A stretch of 13,216 nt of DNA from NCBI GenBank assembly GCA_039183375.1, contig JBCDBQ010000146.1, positions 1 to 13,216 of the forward strand. The letters are read 5' to 3'. Source of the stretch: Tectiglobus sp039183375. GTDB taxonomy: Bacteria; Pseudomonadota; Alphaproteobacteria; Rhizobiales; Hyphomicrobiaceae. Under the pieces are notes generated by a model. That model worked only from the letters and a program-made list of their open reading frames with translations. It made no database searches and was not told the DNA's origin. Made by a program: the position numbers and the translations under genes. Of the stretch, positions 6,472 through 13,216 are shown piece by piece (position 1 is the first letter of the stretch; every line of letters starts with the position of its first letter).

Positions 6472-6516
6472 GACTGGTGGATTTCTGAAGCAAAGTCGCT
6501 TCACTTGACCCCAGTC
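6472..6516. promoter_or_regulatory. Nested inverted repeats upstream of the PEP mutase-like gene
   Basis: TGAAGC (6486-6491) and GCTTCA (6498-6503) form a perfect stem around a 6-nt loop. GACTGG (6472-6477) and CCAGTC (6511-6516) form a second perfect pair outside it. The structure lies just upstream of the AAGGAG ribosome-binding site at 6470-6465 of the leftward gene. It could be an operator or a 5'-leader hairpin. Confidence 0.35.
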
Positions 6517-6653
6517 TAACCGATGAAGCATTTGTGCGTCGACCGTTTCCCGCAACACAATGCGAGGCGCTCGTCAACAACAGTGAAGCGAGTTGGCATC
6601 ACGAGGTTAGTAATCTACCCGGCGCAAGAGCGACGCGCTGACTATCACGGGCT

Positions 6654-7655
6654 TTATTGCTGCCTGACTTTCACCGATTGCAATTCAGCAGACTTCGAGC
6701 TGCGCTTGTTTTCCGAGACCCAGGGATGAGAAACCGGATCCTTACAACGCAATAGATACCGACGAATTATGAACCAATAGGACGGCAAGACATAGCCATT
6801 GTTGCGCTTCACGTACGTCGCACGATGCTGCCGATAGTGACCGGGCAATTCATACCATGGCAGACCAGGGCGCCGATGGTGTACGGCATGGAGATTGTTG
6901 TTGAGAAAGAGTAAGGCAAGTAGTCCCCGGTCTTCGACAATAGCCGTACGATGCGTGACGGCCTCAAACGCACAATGCTCCAAAAAAGTGCGGATCTTCA
7001 AAACCGACATCGCCAGGTACGCGCACAGCGCGTAGAGCCAAAGCGGCATCTCTGAGGCGAACACCAATACTGCTCCGACACTCATGAGGCCCAAGCCATG
7101 CCACAGATAGGCACGCAGAATGGCAAGGTCATCACGTCGAATGCGCTCAAAGTCCTGGCGATATAGCGAGGCCAGACTTAAGGCTGGACCAATGGCCATA
7201 CGACCGAGCAACGTATTGTTGAACCTTAACAACGATTGAGCAGGCCTAGATAGCTCGTGCCACTCATCCCGAAGGAGGTAGTTGCTTTCCGGATCGTCGT
7301 AGGGATCCGTCAGACAGTGGTCATGGTGATGTTTGAGATGAAGATCTCGGTACCTTTCGAATGGAATCCAAAGACCAAGCGGCAGGCATCCCAGCAGCGT
7401 ATTGGCATGCCGGTTTCTAAACGGATGACCGTGAATGATCTCATGCTGCAGCGATGAATGCAGCGTCAGCACAACCACGAGCAGCGCGCCAGACAGCCAT
7501 GGTCCGGTCAGCTCATAGCAAGCCATGACTATGAGCCAGCCGACATAGCAGACCATGGCGATAAGTACGGTTGGCCATTCCGGATGTCGCATGGAGAGCC
7601 GACGTTGTGATGTTTGGTTGTCTGCGAATGAAGAATGAGGGGGAGGGCTGGACAT
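6654..7655 (-). CDS. Membrane fatty-acid-desaturase-type di-iron protein
   Basis: This 333-residue integral membrane protein has three histidine clusters that bind the di-iron centre of membrane desaturases and hydroxylases. They are HEIIHGH in the first third, HLKHHH about 30 residues later, and NNNLHAVHHRRP near the C-terminus. Several hydrophobic segments flank them, including the stretch before the first box and a pair between boxes two and three. The likely reaction is O2-dependent desaturation or hydroxylation of an acyl or other lipid chain at the inner membrane; the exact substrate is not readable. The start at 7655 has no good ribosome-binding site; ATG 7592, 21 codons downstream, also lies before the first helix. 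It is divergent from an XRE-type regulator, which probably controls it. The 196 bp after its stop separate it from the PEP mutase-like gene on the same strand. Confidence 0.83.
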   Translation of the reverse strand: MSSPPPHSSFADNQTSQRRLSMRHPEWPTVLIAMVCYVGWLIVMACYELTGPWLSGALLVVVLTLHSSLQHEIIHGHPFRNRHANTLLGCLPLGLWIPFERYRDLHLKHHHDHCLTDPYDDPESNYLLRDEWHELSRPAQSLLRFNNTLLGRMAIGPALSLASLYRQDFERIRRDDLAILRAYLWHGLGLMSVGAVLVFASEMPLWLYALCAYLAMSVLKIRTFLEHCAFEAVTHRTAIVEDRGLLALLFLNNNLHAVHHRRPGLPWYELPGHYRQHRATYVKRNNGYVLPSYWFIIRRYLLRCKDPVSHPWVSENKRSSKSAELQSVKVRQQ

Positions 7656-7657
7656 GA

Positions 7658-7670
7658 GCGCATGATGCGC
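7658..7670. promoter_or_regulatory. 13-bp perfect palindrome before the desaturase start
   Basis: GCGCATGATGCGC is a perfect odd palindrome ending 2 bp upstream of the desaturase start codon. A protein bound here would cover the ribosome-binding and initiation region of the leftward gene. A short palindrome of this kind can also arise by chance. Confidence 0.35.
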
Positions 7671-7683
7671 ATCAATCCGTCAT

Positions 7684-7712
7684 TTGACAGCCATGTGATT
7701 ATATCGACTAAG
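7684..7712 (+). promoter_or_regulatory. Possible sigma-70 promoter for the XRE regulator
   Basis: TTGACA (7684-7689) is a perfect -35 hexamer, followed after 17 bp by ACTAAG (7707-7712), a poor -10 match. It points toward the regulator gene, whose start is 62 bp further on. The -10 weakness keeps this tentative. Confidence 0.3.
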
Positions 7713-7742
7713 TACTATTTGAGAAACAGAATCACACATTTA

Positions 7743-7756
7743 TTGTAGATTCACAA
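7743..7756. promoter_or_regulatory. 14-bp dyad upstream of the XRE regulator, candidate autoregulatory operator
   Basis: TTGTAGATTCACAA is a dyad with matching outer arms TTGT/ACAA and purine-pyrimidine symmetry inside. It lies 18 bp upstream of the regulator start. A related inverted pair, TGTGATT (7694-7700) and AATCACA (7730-7736), flanks the promoter region, and GATTCACA (7748-7755) echoes GAATCACA (7729-7736) 19 bp away. These are plausible binding sites for the adjacent helix-turn-helix protein. Confidence 0.4.
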
Positions 7757-7774
7757 CAAACAGGTAAATTCACC

Positions 7775-8614
7775 ATGGACAAGCGTGAGCTTGCCGATTG
7801 CTTTAGGGCACGCCTCAAAGAGATTATTGAAGGCCAGGGTGAGAGCAAAATGGCCCTGCTGCGCAAAGCCGATATCGACCGATCTGCTCTCAGTCAGTTT
7901 CTGTCAGCTGATAAAGTGCGACTCCCACGAGTTGAAGCGCTACGGCGGTTGGCAGTCGCCAGTGGCGTTTCTACCGATTGGCTCCTGGCCATTGAAAATG
8001 CGCCGGAGGGCCGGCAGGAAGTCTCCAGCAGTTGGCAGATAGAACAAGCCGAAGCCGCGGATCAGTCGTCTCCACTAGCACGGTGGCGTGCTGAAGCAGC
8101 CGGAACCAAACTGCGATACGTGCCATCAACACTGCCTGACATGCTGAGCCTCAACGATGAACAGACGGAACAACAAGAACGCGATCGCAAGGCAGCCGAC
8201 GCCCGCGGCAGCCGCGTCGAGAACATCCTCGGAGAAATCTCTCTTGATGATATGGATGTTGAAATCGCAATGCCCGTCCAGACCTTGCAGGATGTCGCCG
8301 CGCAATCAGGGCTTTGGCGCAGCGTCACGGTTGCAAGATGCCGCCGTCAGCTAGAGCACATGGCACGCATCTGCGAGGAACGTTACCCAGCTTTGCGATT
8401 GCATCTTTACGATGGAACCACGAACTTCTCTGCACCGTTCACGGTTTTCGGAAAGCAACGCGTCGCTCTCTACATCGGCGAGGCGTACCTGGTTATCACC
8501 GGGCAGGAGCAGGTCCGTGACTTCACGCAACGATTCGATCGTCTTGTGCGCGCGGCCCTGATAAGTCCGGATCGCGTTCACGGCAAGATCCGCGAGTTGC
8601 TGGCACGGGGCTAG
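7775..8614 (+). CDS. XRE-type helix-turn-helix transcriptional regulator with C-terminal domain of unknown function
   Basis: This 279-residue protein begins with an XRE/Cro-type DNA-binding domain at about residues 5-72. It includes ESKMALLRKADIDRSALSQF, the typical helix-turn-helix arrangement, followed by a scaffold helix ending in STDWLL. A charged, probably flexible linker at about 80-165, rich in E, Q and A, joins it to a C-terminal domain at about 165-279 containing conserved-looking aromatic and hydrophobic segments (RYPALRLHLYDG, RVALYIGEAYLVI). I do not recognise that domain by name; it could sense a ligand or mediate oligomerisation. The gene is divergent from the desaturase with 119 bp between the starts, and dyads lie in that gap. 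Local control of the desaturase and autoregulation are inferred. AGG lies 10 nt before the ATG. Confidence 0.8.
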   Translation: MDKRELADCFRARLKEIIEGQGESKMALLRKADIDRSALSQFLSADKVRLPRVEALRRLAVASGVSTDWLLAIENAPEGRQEVSSSWQIEQAEAADQSSPLARWRAEAAGTKLRYVPSTLPDMLSLNDEQTEQQERDRKAADARGSRVENILGEISLDDMDVEIAMPVQTLQDVAAQSGLWRSVTVARCRRQLEHMARICEERYPALRLHLYDGTTNFSAPFTVFGKQRVALYIGEAYLVITGQEQVRDFTQRFDRLVRAALISPDRVHGKIRELLARG

Positions 8615-8687
8615 CCAAGATCAATCTGAACGGCCGCAGCGAAGCGCACGATGATCGCGCGCATCTGGCTGAAGCACGAAGCTGGCA

Positions 8688-11600
8688 CTAATAACGGCCG
8701 TGACAATGCTTGTACTTTTTGCCTGAACCACAAGGACAGGGGGCATTGCGGGCAACCTTGCCCCACGTCGACGGATCATTCGGATCTATTTCGTCCGCGG
8801 ACTGCCGGGTGCGTACGGGTGCAAGCCGGACATCACCAGCATCGGCATACTCCAGCGCGCGCTCTTCATTAGCCAAAGCAGCTTGAGCCATCGCGTACTC
8901 ACCGAAAACCGGCTCCGCATCCTCTTGATAGGCCTCCATTTCGGGAAGCTCCGGATCTGTTCCGTAAAGATCGTCAATGTCGTCTTGGGCAACGTTAATC
9001 TGCATCAACTGACCAGTGACCGCCTCACGTAGCTTCGTCAGCAGCCCTTCGAACAACACAAAAGCCTCAGTTTTGTATTCGTTCAATGGATCACGCTGAC
9101 CATAGGCACGGAAGCCAATCACCTCGCGGAGATGCTCCAACATGACGAGGTGCTCACGCCAGAGATGATCCAGCGTTTGCAACAGCACGGACTTCTCGAT
9201 GTAGCGGATGCGCAGCTGACCCATAGCCTTGGCCGACTTGTCGTCCGCTGCGTCAACTTCGGCAACGAGCTGACTGGCGTCCGTATAGTCAGCAAGAAAC
9301 TGATAGCCAATCATTCCAGCTTGCTCGTTGGCCTGCTGGCGCGACATACCATTGAGGCGTACTTCGCCCTCGCCGGAATTCAGAAGGAAACGACCGATAT
9401 CCTCAAGATGCTCGCCTGGATCATCCAGCAGCTTCGTCAGGTTTTCGTTACCGCCCACGAAGCCAACAAGCTCTTTCGCGCTCTCGTAGTTGGCCAGCAT
9501 GGCCTCGCCAACTTCGACAACTTTCTCCTCGGCCTTGCCGTCAACAACTTCGATGATGCGCTCACGAATTTCTTCGTCAGCGATACCTTCTTCCGCCGCC
9601 CAGTCCGGAATGGGTAGGTCGACCTGGAAGAGCTGGTCGATCGCGGTTTTAAGTGCATCAACATCCCACTGCTCCGCGTAAGCATTGGGAGGAATATGCT
9701 GCGTGACGTAGGCTTCAACAACGTCGTGACGCATGTCCGTGACGATCTCATTGACGTCGTCGCTCGACATGAATTCGAGACGCTGTTCAAAGACGACCTT
9801 ACGTTGGTCGTTCATCACGTCGTCGTACTTGAGGATCTGCTTACGAATGTCGAAGTTGCGCGCTTCAACCTTCTTCTGGGCCATCTCTAGTGACTTGTTC
9901 ATCCACGGGTGAATGATCGCCTCACCATCCTTGAGGCCGAGTGTCTTGAGAATACCGTCCATTTTGTCAGATCCGAAGATCCGCATCAGATCATCCTGAA
10001 GCGACAGGTAGAACTTCGATCGGCCTGGATCACCCTGACGACCTGAACGGCCACGCAACTGGTTGTCGATCCGGCGGCTCTCGTGGCGCTCAGTACCAAT
10101 CACGTACAAGCCGCCGGGCTTGTCGACTGTTTTGGCCGGACGATTGCCCTTTGGTGGCTCGAGTTCTACGTGCTCGCTTGCACAAAGAACGTTTTCGCGT
10201 TGCTTGCCGACTTCTTCGCGGATCACCTTTTCCTTGGCAGAAAAGTCCGCCGCTTCCGGTTCACCGGCTTCATCTGCAACGCGAATGTCGGCGTTGCCGC
10301 CCAGCTGAATGTCCGTGCCTCGACCAGCCATGTTGGTCGCAATTGTAATCCCACCCGGCACACCGGCCTGGGCAATGATCATCGCTTCCTGTTCGTGGTA
10401 GCGCGCGTTGAGAACCTGGTGCTCGATCTTCTCTGCCTTCAGAAGCTCGGAAAGATGTTCACTCTTCTCGATCGAAGCGGTACCGACCAGGCATGGCTGA
10501 CCCCGCTCCTTGGCGGCGACGATTTCCTTAATTATCGCGCGCCATTTCTCGTCCTCGGTCCGGTAGATCTCATCATCTTCGTCAAGCCGGCCAACTTCTC
10601 GGTTGGTCGGGATTTCGAGAACGTCCAGGCCATAGATATCGAGGAATTCTGAGGCCTCGGTCGCAGCCGTACCCGTCATTCCGCTTAGCTTGTCATAGAG
10701 GCGGAAATAGTTTTGGAAAGTGATCGATGCCAGGGTCTGGTTCTCAGGTTGGATCTCGACCTTCTCCTTGGCTTCCAGCGCTTGGTGCAAGCCTTCGGAG
10801 TAGCGGCGTCCAGCCATCATACGTCCGGTGAACTCGTCAATGATGACAACTTCGTTGTTCTTGACAATGTAGTCCTTGTCACGCGTGAACAGCGTATGTG
10901 CTTTCAGCGCCTGATTGACGTGGTGCACAATCGAAACGTTCTCGATGTCGTAGAGCGTGCCTGTCAGCAAACCTGCGGCGCCCAGATTCTCTTCAATCCA
11001 CTGGTTGCCTTCCTCGGTGAGCGCAACCGTCCGCTGCTTTTCATCCAATTCATAACGAACCGGATCTTTGACAAGCTCGGGCATGTGCGCATCGACGGCG
11101 GTATAGAGATCCGCCTTGTCATCGACCGGACCAGAAATGATAAGCGGTGTCCGCGCCTCATCGATCAGGATCGAGTCCACTTCGTCGACGATCGAGAAAT
11201 AGTGGCCGCGCTGAACCATCTCCTCTTTCGACATTTTCATATTGTCGCGGAGATAGTCGAACCCGAACTCGTTGTTGGTGCCGTAGGTGACATCAGCGGC
11301 ATAGGCATCCGCCCGTTCTTGATCTTCAAGCTCGTTCACAATGCAGCCGACCGTCAGACCCAGGAATTTGTAGACCTGCCCCATCCACTCGGCATCGCGC
11401 TTGGCGAGGTAGTCGTTGACGGTGATGACATGAACACCTTTGCCGGTCAGGGCATTGAGGTAGACAGCCAAGGTTGCGACCAGGGTTTTACCTTCCCCGG
11501 TCTTCATCTCGGCAATCTTGCCCTCGTGAAGGACCATCCCGCCGATCATCTGGACATCGAAATGACGCTGCCCGAGCGTCCGCTTCGCTGCCTCTCGAAC

Positions 11601-11816
11601 GGTCGCGAAGGCCGGCACCACCAAATCATTCAGATTGGCGCCGTCAGCCAGTTGCTGGCGAAATTCCTCAGTGCGGGCACGAAGCTGTTCGTCCGAAAGC
11701 GCTTCAATCTCGGACTCAAGAGCGTTGATCGCCTCGACGCGGCTGCTGTAAGCGCGAACGCGACGATCGTTGGACGAACCGAAGATCTTCGATGCAAATT
11801 GCCCGAAAGAAAGCAT
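8688..11816 (-). CDS. secA: Preprotein translocase ATPase SecA, unusually long
   Basis: SecA is the ATP-driven motor that pushes unfolded preproteins through SecYEG. The protein has 1042 residues; alphaproteobacterial SecA is usually near 900. Visible are MKTGEGKT (Walker A, about 104-111), DEVDSILIDEAR (DEAD-type Walker B, about 209-220), TNMAGRGTDI, GTERHESRRIDNQLRGRSGRQGDPG (motif VI region, given by its landmark residues), QTLDHLWREHL in the helical scaffold (about 879) and the C-terminal zinc motif CPCGSGKKYKHCHG that binds SecB and phospholipid. Two insertions stand out: about 100 residues (771-870) just before the IEKSVLLQTLDHLW helix, and about 20 residues (near 543-566) in the second nucleotide-binding domain. 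Both are in frame and the rest of the protein is intact, so no frameshift is suspected. AAGGA lies 11 nt upstream of the ATG. It is divergent from the secreted PPIase. Confidence 0.97.
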   Translation of the reverse strand: MLSFGQFASKIFGSSNDRRVRAYSSRVEAINALESEIEALSDEQLRARTEEFRQQLADGANLNDLVVPAFATVREAAKRTLGQRHFDVQMIGGMVLHEGKIAEMKTGEGKTLVATLAVYLNALTGKGVHVITVNDYLAKRDAEWMGQVYKFLGLTVGCIVNELEDQERADAYAADVTYGTNNEFGFDYLRDNMKMSKEEMVQRGHYFSIVDEVDSILIDEARTPLIISGPVDDKADLYTAVDAHMPELVKDPVRYELDEKQRTVALTEEGNQWIEENLGAAGLLTGTLYDIENVSIVHHVNQALKAHTLFTRDKDYIVKNNEVVIIDEFTGRMMAGRRYSEGLHQALEAKEKVEIQPENQTLASITFQNYFRLYDKLSGMTGTAATEASEFLDIYGLDVLEIPTNREVGRLDEDDEIYRTEDEKWRAIIKEIVAAKERGQPCLVGTASIEKSEHLSELLKAEKIEHQVLNARYHEQEAMIIAQAGVPGGITIATNMAGRGTDIQLGGNADIRVADEAGEPEAADFSAKEKVIREEVGKQRENVLCASEHVELEPPKGNRPAKTVDKPGGLYVIGTERHESRRIDNQLRGRSGRQGDPGRSKFYLSLQDDLMRIFGSDKMDGILKTLGLKDGEAIIHPWMNKSLEMAQKKVEARNFDIRKQILKYDDVMNDQRKVVFEQRLEFMSSDDVNEIVTDMRHDVVEAYVTQHIPPNAYAEQWDVDALKTAIDQLFQVDLPIPDWAAEEGIADEEIRERIIEVVDGKAEEKVVEVGEAMLANYESAKELVGFVGGNENLTKLLDDPGEHLEDIGRFLLNSGEGEVRLNGMSRQQANEQAGMIGYQFLADYTDASQLVAEVDAADDKSAKAMGQLRIRYIEKSVLLQTLDHLWREHLVMLEHLREVIGFRAYGQRDPLNEYKTEAFVLFEGLLTKLREAVTGQLMQINVAQDDIDDLYGTDPELPEMEAYQEDAEPVFGEYAMAQAALANEERALEYADAGDVRLAPVRTRQSADEIDPNDPSTWGKVARNAPCPCGSGKKYKHCHGRY

Positions 11817-12202
11817 AATTTTTGTAATCCTTACCGTAGATGGCTTGGTTGTAATGGCTAAGCGACCGGATGATGGCGGTCAGTCACCCAGGGCACAACC
11901 TATAGCGGATTACCACCTCCTTTGCCGCGTTACCGAGACATCACTTACCGGGACTAATGGCAGCAGGGGGCAGTGTCTTGTCCAAGAAATAGGAATCCAC
12001 ATAGCCGCTTGTCAATTGATCGAAGTGCACATTGGCGTTTTAGCCATGATTTCGCCGGAATTCGACCTGCTAGAACGGTGTTAAGAGTGAGTAGCATCAA
12101 CGATTACCGAACAATCCGGGGATCGGCGTGGAATACGCCTAAGATGAGGTATTCGGACGGGCTGCGGGGCTCAACTGCGATCACAATCTGAGGGTAAATT
12201 CG
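11817..12202. other. 386-bp divergent intergenic region between secA and the PPIase gene
   Basis: No protein-coding gene is convincing here; the short open frames have no ribosome-binding site and no recognisable product. Promoters for both flanking genes must lie inside it, but no clear -35/-10 pair could be placed. Near the PPIase gene there are two overlapping short inverted repeats, GGCGT/ACGCC (12125-12139) and GAATAC/GTATTC (12131-12154), which cannot form at the same time. Confidence 0.6.
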
Positions 12203-13036
12203 GTGACATCAGTTCTCTGTCCTGCCGCTATGGCTGTACGCGTGTCGGTTGTAGTTTTCTTTTTGGCTCTGCCGAGCCTAGCTCTGTCCGCTGATGGAGC
12301 CATAGTTGCAAAAGTTAACGGTCGCGCCATCACCGAAGCCGATATGCGTCTGGCGGAAGCAGAAATTGCGAGTGATCTTGCGCAGCATCCAGCAGCCATG
12401 CGTCGCCGCCTAATCATCGAGTTTCTCATTCAAAATGAACTGTTCGCCGAGGCTGCGGTGCAGCAGAAGGTCAACTCTTCCGCCATATTCAAGACACCGA
12501 CGCACTACTGGGACCGCCGAAACTTACGCGACGCGTTCTTCAACGAGAAGATCCGTAACCAGGTGAGTGATGCGGAAACGCGCGCATACTATGATGCTCA
12601 GATCAAGAATTTCAGCGGCAGAGAAGAGGTCCGCGCAAGCCATATTCTGGTCCGGACTGAGGACAAGGCCAAAGCCATCTTTGAGCAAATCGCGCATGAT
12701 GGTGACTTCGCAGAATTGGCGCGCCAGAACTCACAAGATAGCAACTCCAGTACCAAAGGCGGCGATCTTGGATATTTTGGTCGCGGTCATTTGGCACCGG
12801 CAATGGAGAAAGCCGCTTTTGAGACACCCGTCGGAGAGATCGCATTGCCAGTGCGATCACAACTTGGTTGGCATGTCATCAAGGTGGTCGACAAGCGCAA
12901 GCGCCAAGCCCCTACATTTGATGCCGTGAAGGATCGCATCCGAAATCGGATCATGCATGATCGGGCAAGAACAATGGCTGACCTCTTGCGCGAAAAGGCG
13001 CAGATTGAGTATTTGGACCCAACGCTGCGCCAATAG
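12203..13036 (+). CDS. Secreted parvulin-type peptidyl-prolyl cis-trans isomerase
   Basis: This 277-residue protein is a periplasmic folding catalyst of the SurA/PrsA/PpiC group. An N-terminal signal peptide (hydrophobic core VSVVVFFLALPSLALS, likely cleavage after ALSA near residue 30) is followed by an N-terminal chaperone-like helical region containing AKVNGRAITEADM. The parvulin domain at about 145-235 has EVRASHILV, FAELARQNSQDSNSSTKGGDLGYF in positions typical of the family, and LPVRSQLGWHVIKV. A charged C-terminal helix follows. The GTG start at 12203 is chosen because AGGG lies 8 nt upstream. ATG 12230 would give a shorter and more typical signal peptide but has no ribosome-binding site. 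It sits between secA and argJ, the arrangement seen in alphaproteobacteria, and would help fold proteins delivered by Sec. Confidence 0.9.
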   Translation: MTSVLCPAAMAVRVSVVVFFLALPSLALSADGAIVAKVNGRAITEADMRLAEAEIASDLAQHPAAMRRRLIIEFLIQNELFAEAAVQQKVNSSAIFKTPTHYWDRRNLRDAFFNEKIRNQVSDAETRAYYDAQIKNFSGREEVRASHILVRTEDKAKAIFEQIAHDGDFAELARQNSQDSNSSTKGGDLGYFGRGHLAPAMEKAAFETPVGEIALPVRSQLGWHVIKVVDKRKRQAPTFDAVKDRIRNRIMHDRARTMADLLREKAQIEYLDPTLRQ

Positions 13037-13080
13037 CCGGCCAGCAGCTCGAAACTCAAGCCCGAGAATTCAAAGTCAAT

Positions 13081-13216
13081 GGCCCACGATACAACGCTTT
13101 CTCCATTTGCCCCTGCCACACAGCCCGAAATACCGGCAATCAAAGGCGTGCGCTTTGATGCCGTCGAAGCAGGTATCAAGTACAAGGGCCGCAAAGATCT
13201 CATGCTGGCTGTCCTA
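13081..13216 (+). CDS. argJ: ArgJ glutamate N-acetyltransferase (partial, 5' end only)
   Basis: Only the first 45 codons are present. They read as the start of bifunctional ornithine acetyltransferase/N-acetylglutamate synthase, which recycles the acetyl group in arginine biosynthesis. The recognisable pattern is SPFAP, then IPAIKGVRFDAVEAGIKYKG and RKDLMLAVL, matching the usual ArgJ N-terminus SPLAP...GVR...AGIRYKGR.DVML. The ATG at 13081 has no strong ribosome-binding site. It starts 44 bp after the PPIase stop, so co-transcription is likely. The autocatalytic cleavage site and active-site threonine are outside the window. Confidence 0.88.

Noticed and set aside
10083..10652. 189-codon plus-strand open frame inside secA
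   Set aside because: Same reason: antisense shadow of the conserved second nucleotide-binding domain of SecA.
8688..11816. SecA length explained by a frameshift or gene fusion
   Set aside because: All SecA domains are in order in a single frame, and the extra residues are internal insertions with intact flanks, ending in the normal zinc motif.
10713..11861. 382-codon open frame on the plus strand opposite secA
   Set aside because: It lies opposite a well-supported secA reading frame, has no ribosome-binding site or recognisable motif, and is a typical shadow of GC-rich coding sequence.
1..13216. Defence system, CRISPR array, toxin-antitoxin pair or mobile element
   Set aside because: No repeats with regular spacing, no transposase, integrase or nuclease motifs, and no small paired genes were seen on either strand.

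Overview
The window looks like an accessory-to-core junction from an alphaproteobacterial chromosome of moderately high GC content, probably Hyphomicrobiales-like. The best evidence for this is the right end, where secA and a secreted parvulin-type peptidyl-prolyl isomerase lie divergently, followed by the start of argJ. That order is familiar from alphaproteobacteria, and the protein sequences fit. No tRNA, rRNA, CRISPR array, insertion sequence or phage gene is visible.

Left part (1-6457): a metabolic cluster. A LeuC-like (aconitase-superfamily) dehydratase large subunit runs leftward off the window edge. Divergent from it is a tightly coupled four-gene operon for a membrane-bound succinate dehydrogenase/fumarate reductase-like complex, in the order iron-sulfur subunit, two three-helix cytochrome b anchors, flavoprotein. 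A family III (CaiB/BaiF) CoA-transferase gene follows. A PEP mutase/isocitrate lyase superfamily gene faces it tail to tail. The complex does not look like the TCA-cycle enzyme. The gene order is B-D-C-A, the flavoprotein lacks the histidine that normally binds FAD covalently, a substrate-carboxylate threonine is replaced by glutamate, and the iron-sulfur subunit has a histidine at the open corner of the usual [3Fe-4S] cluster. Hydratase, dicarboxylate oxidoreductase and CoA-transferase together suggest a pathway for a substituted succinate, fumarate or malate-type acid (inference). The 285-bp gap between the two divergent arms carries clustered inverted TTGGC/GCCAA half-sites and a 14-bp direct repeat, which are good candidates for shared operator sites.

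Middle (6654-8614): a membrane fatty-acid-desaturase-type protein with three histidine boxes is divergent from an XRE-type helix-turn-helix regulator. Their 119-bp intergenic region holds two dyads and a possible -35 element, so the regulator probably controls the desaturase and itself.

Right part (8688-13216): secA is unusually long (1042 residues). It carries about 100 extra residues in the helical scaffold/wing region and a smaller insertion in the second nucleotide-binding domain. After a 386-bp divergent gap come the secreted PPIase and the first 45 codons of argJ. SecA (export motor) and the PPIase (periplasmic folding) form a functional pair; argJ belongs to arginine biosynthesis.
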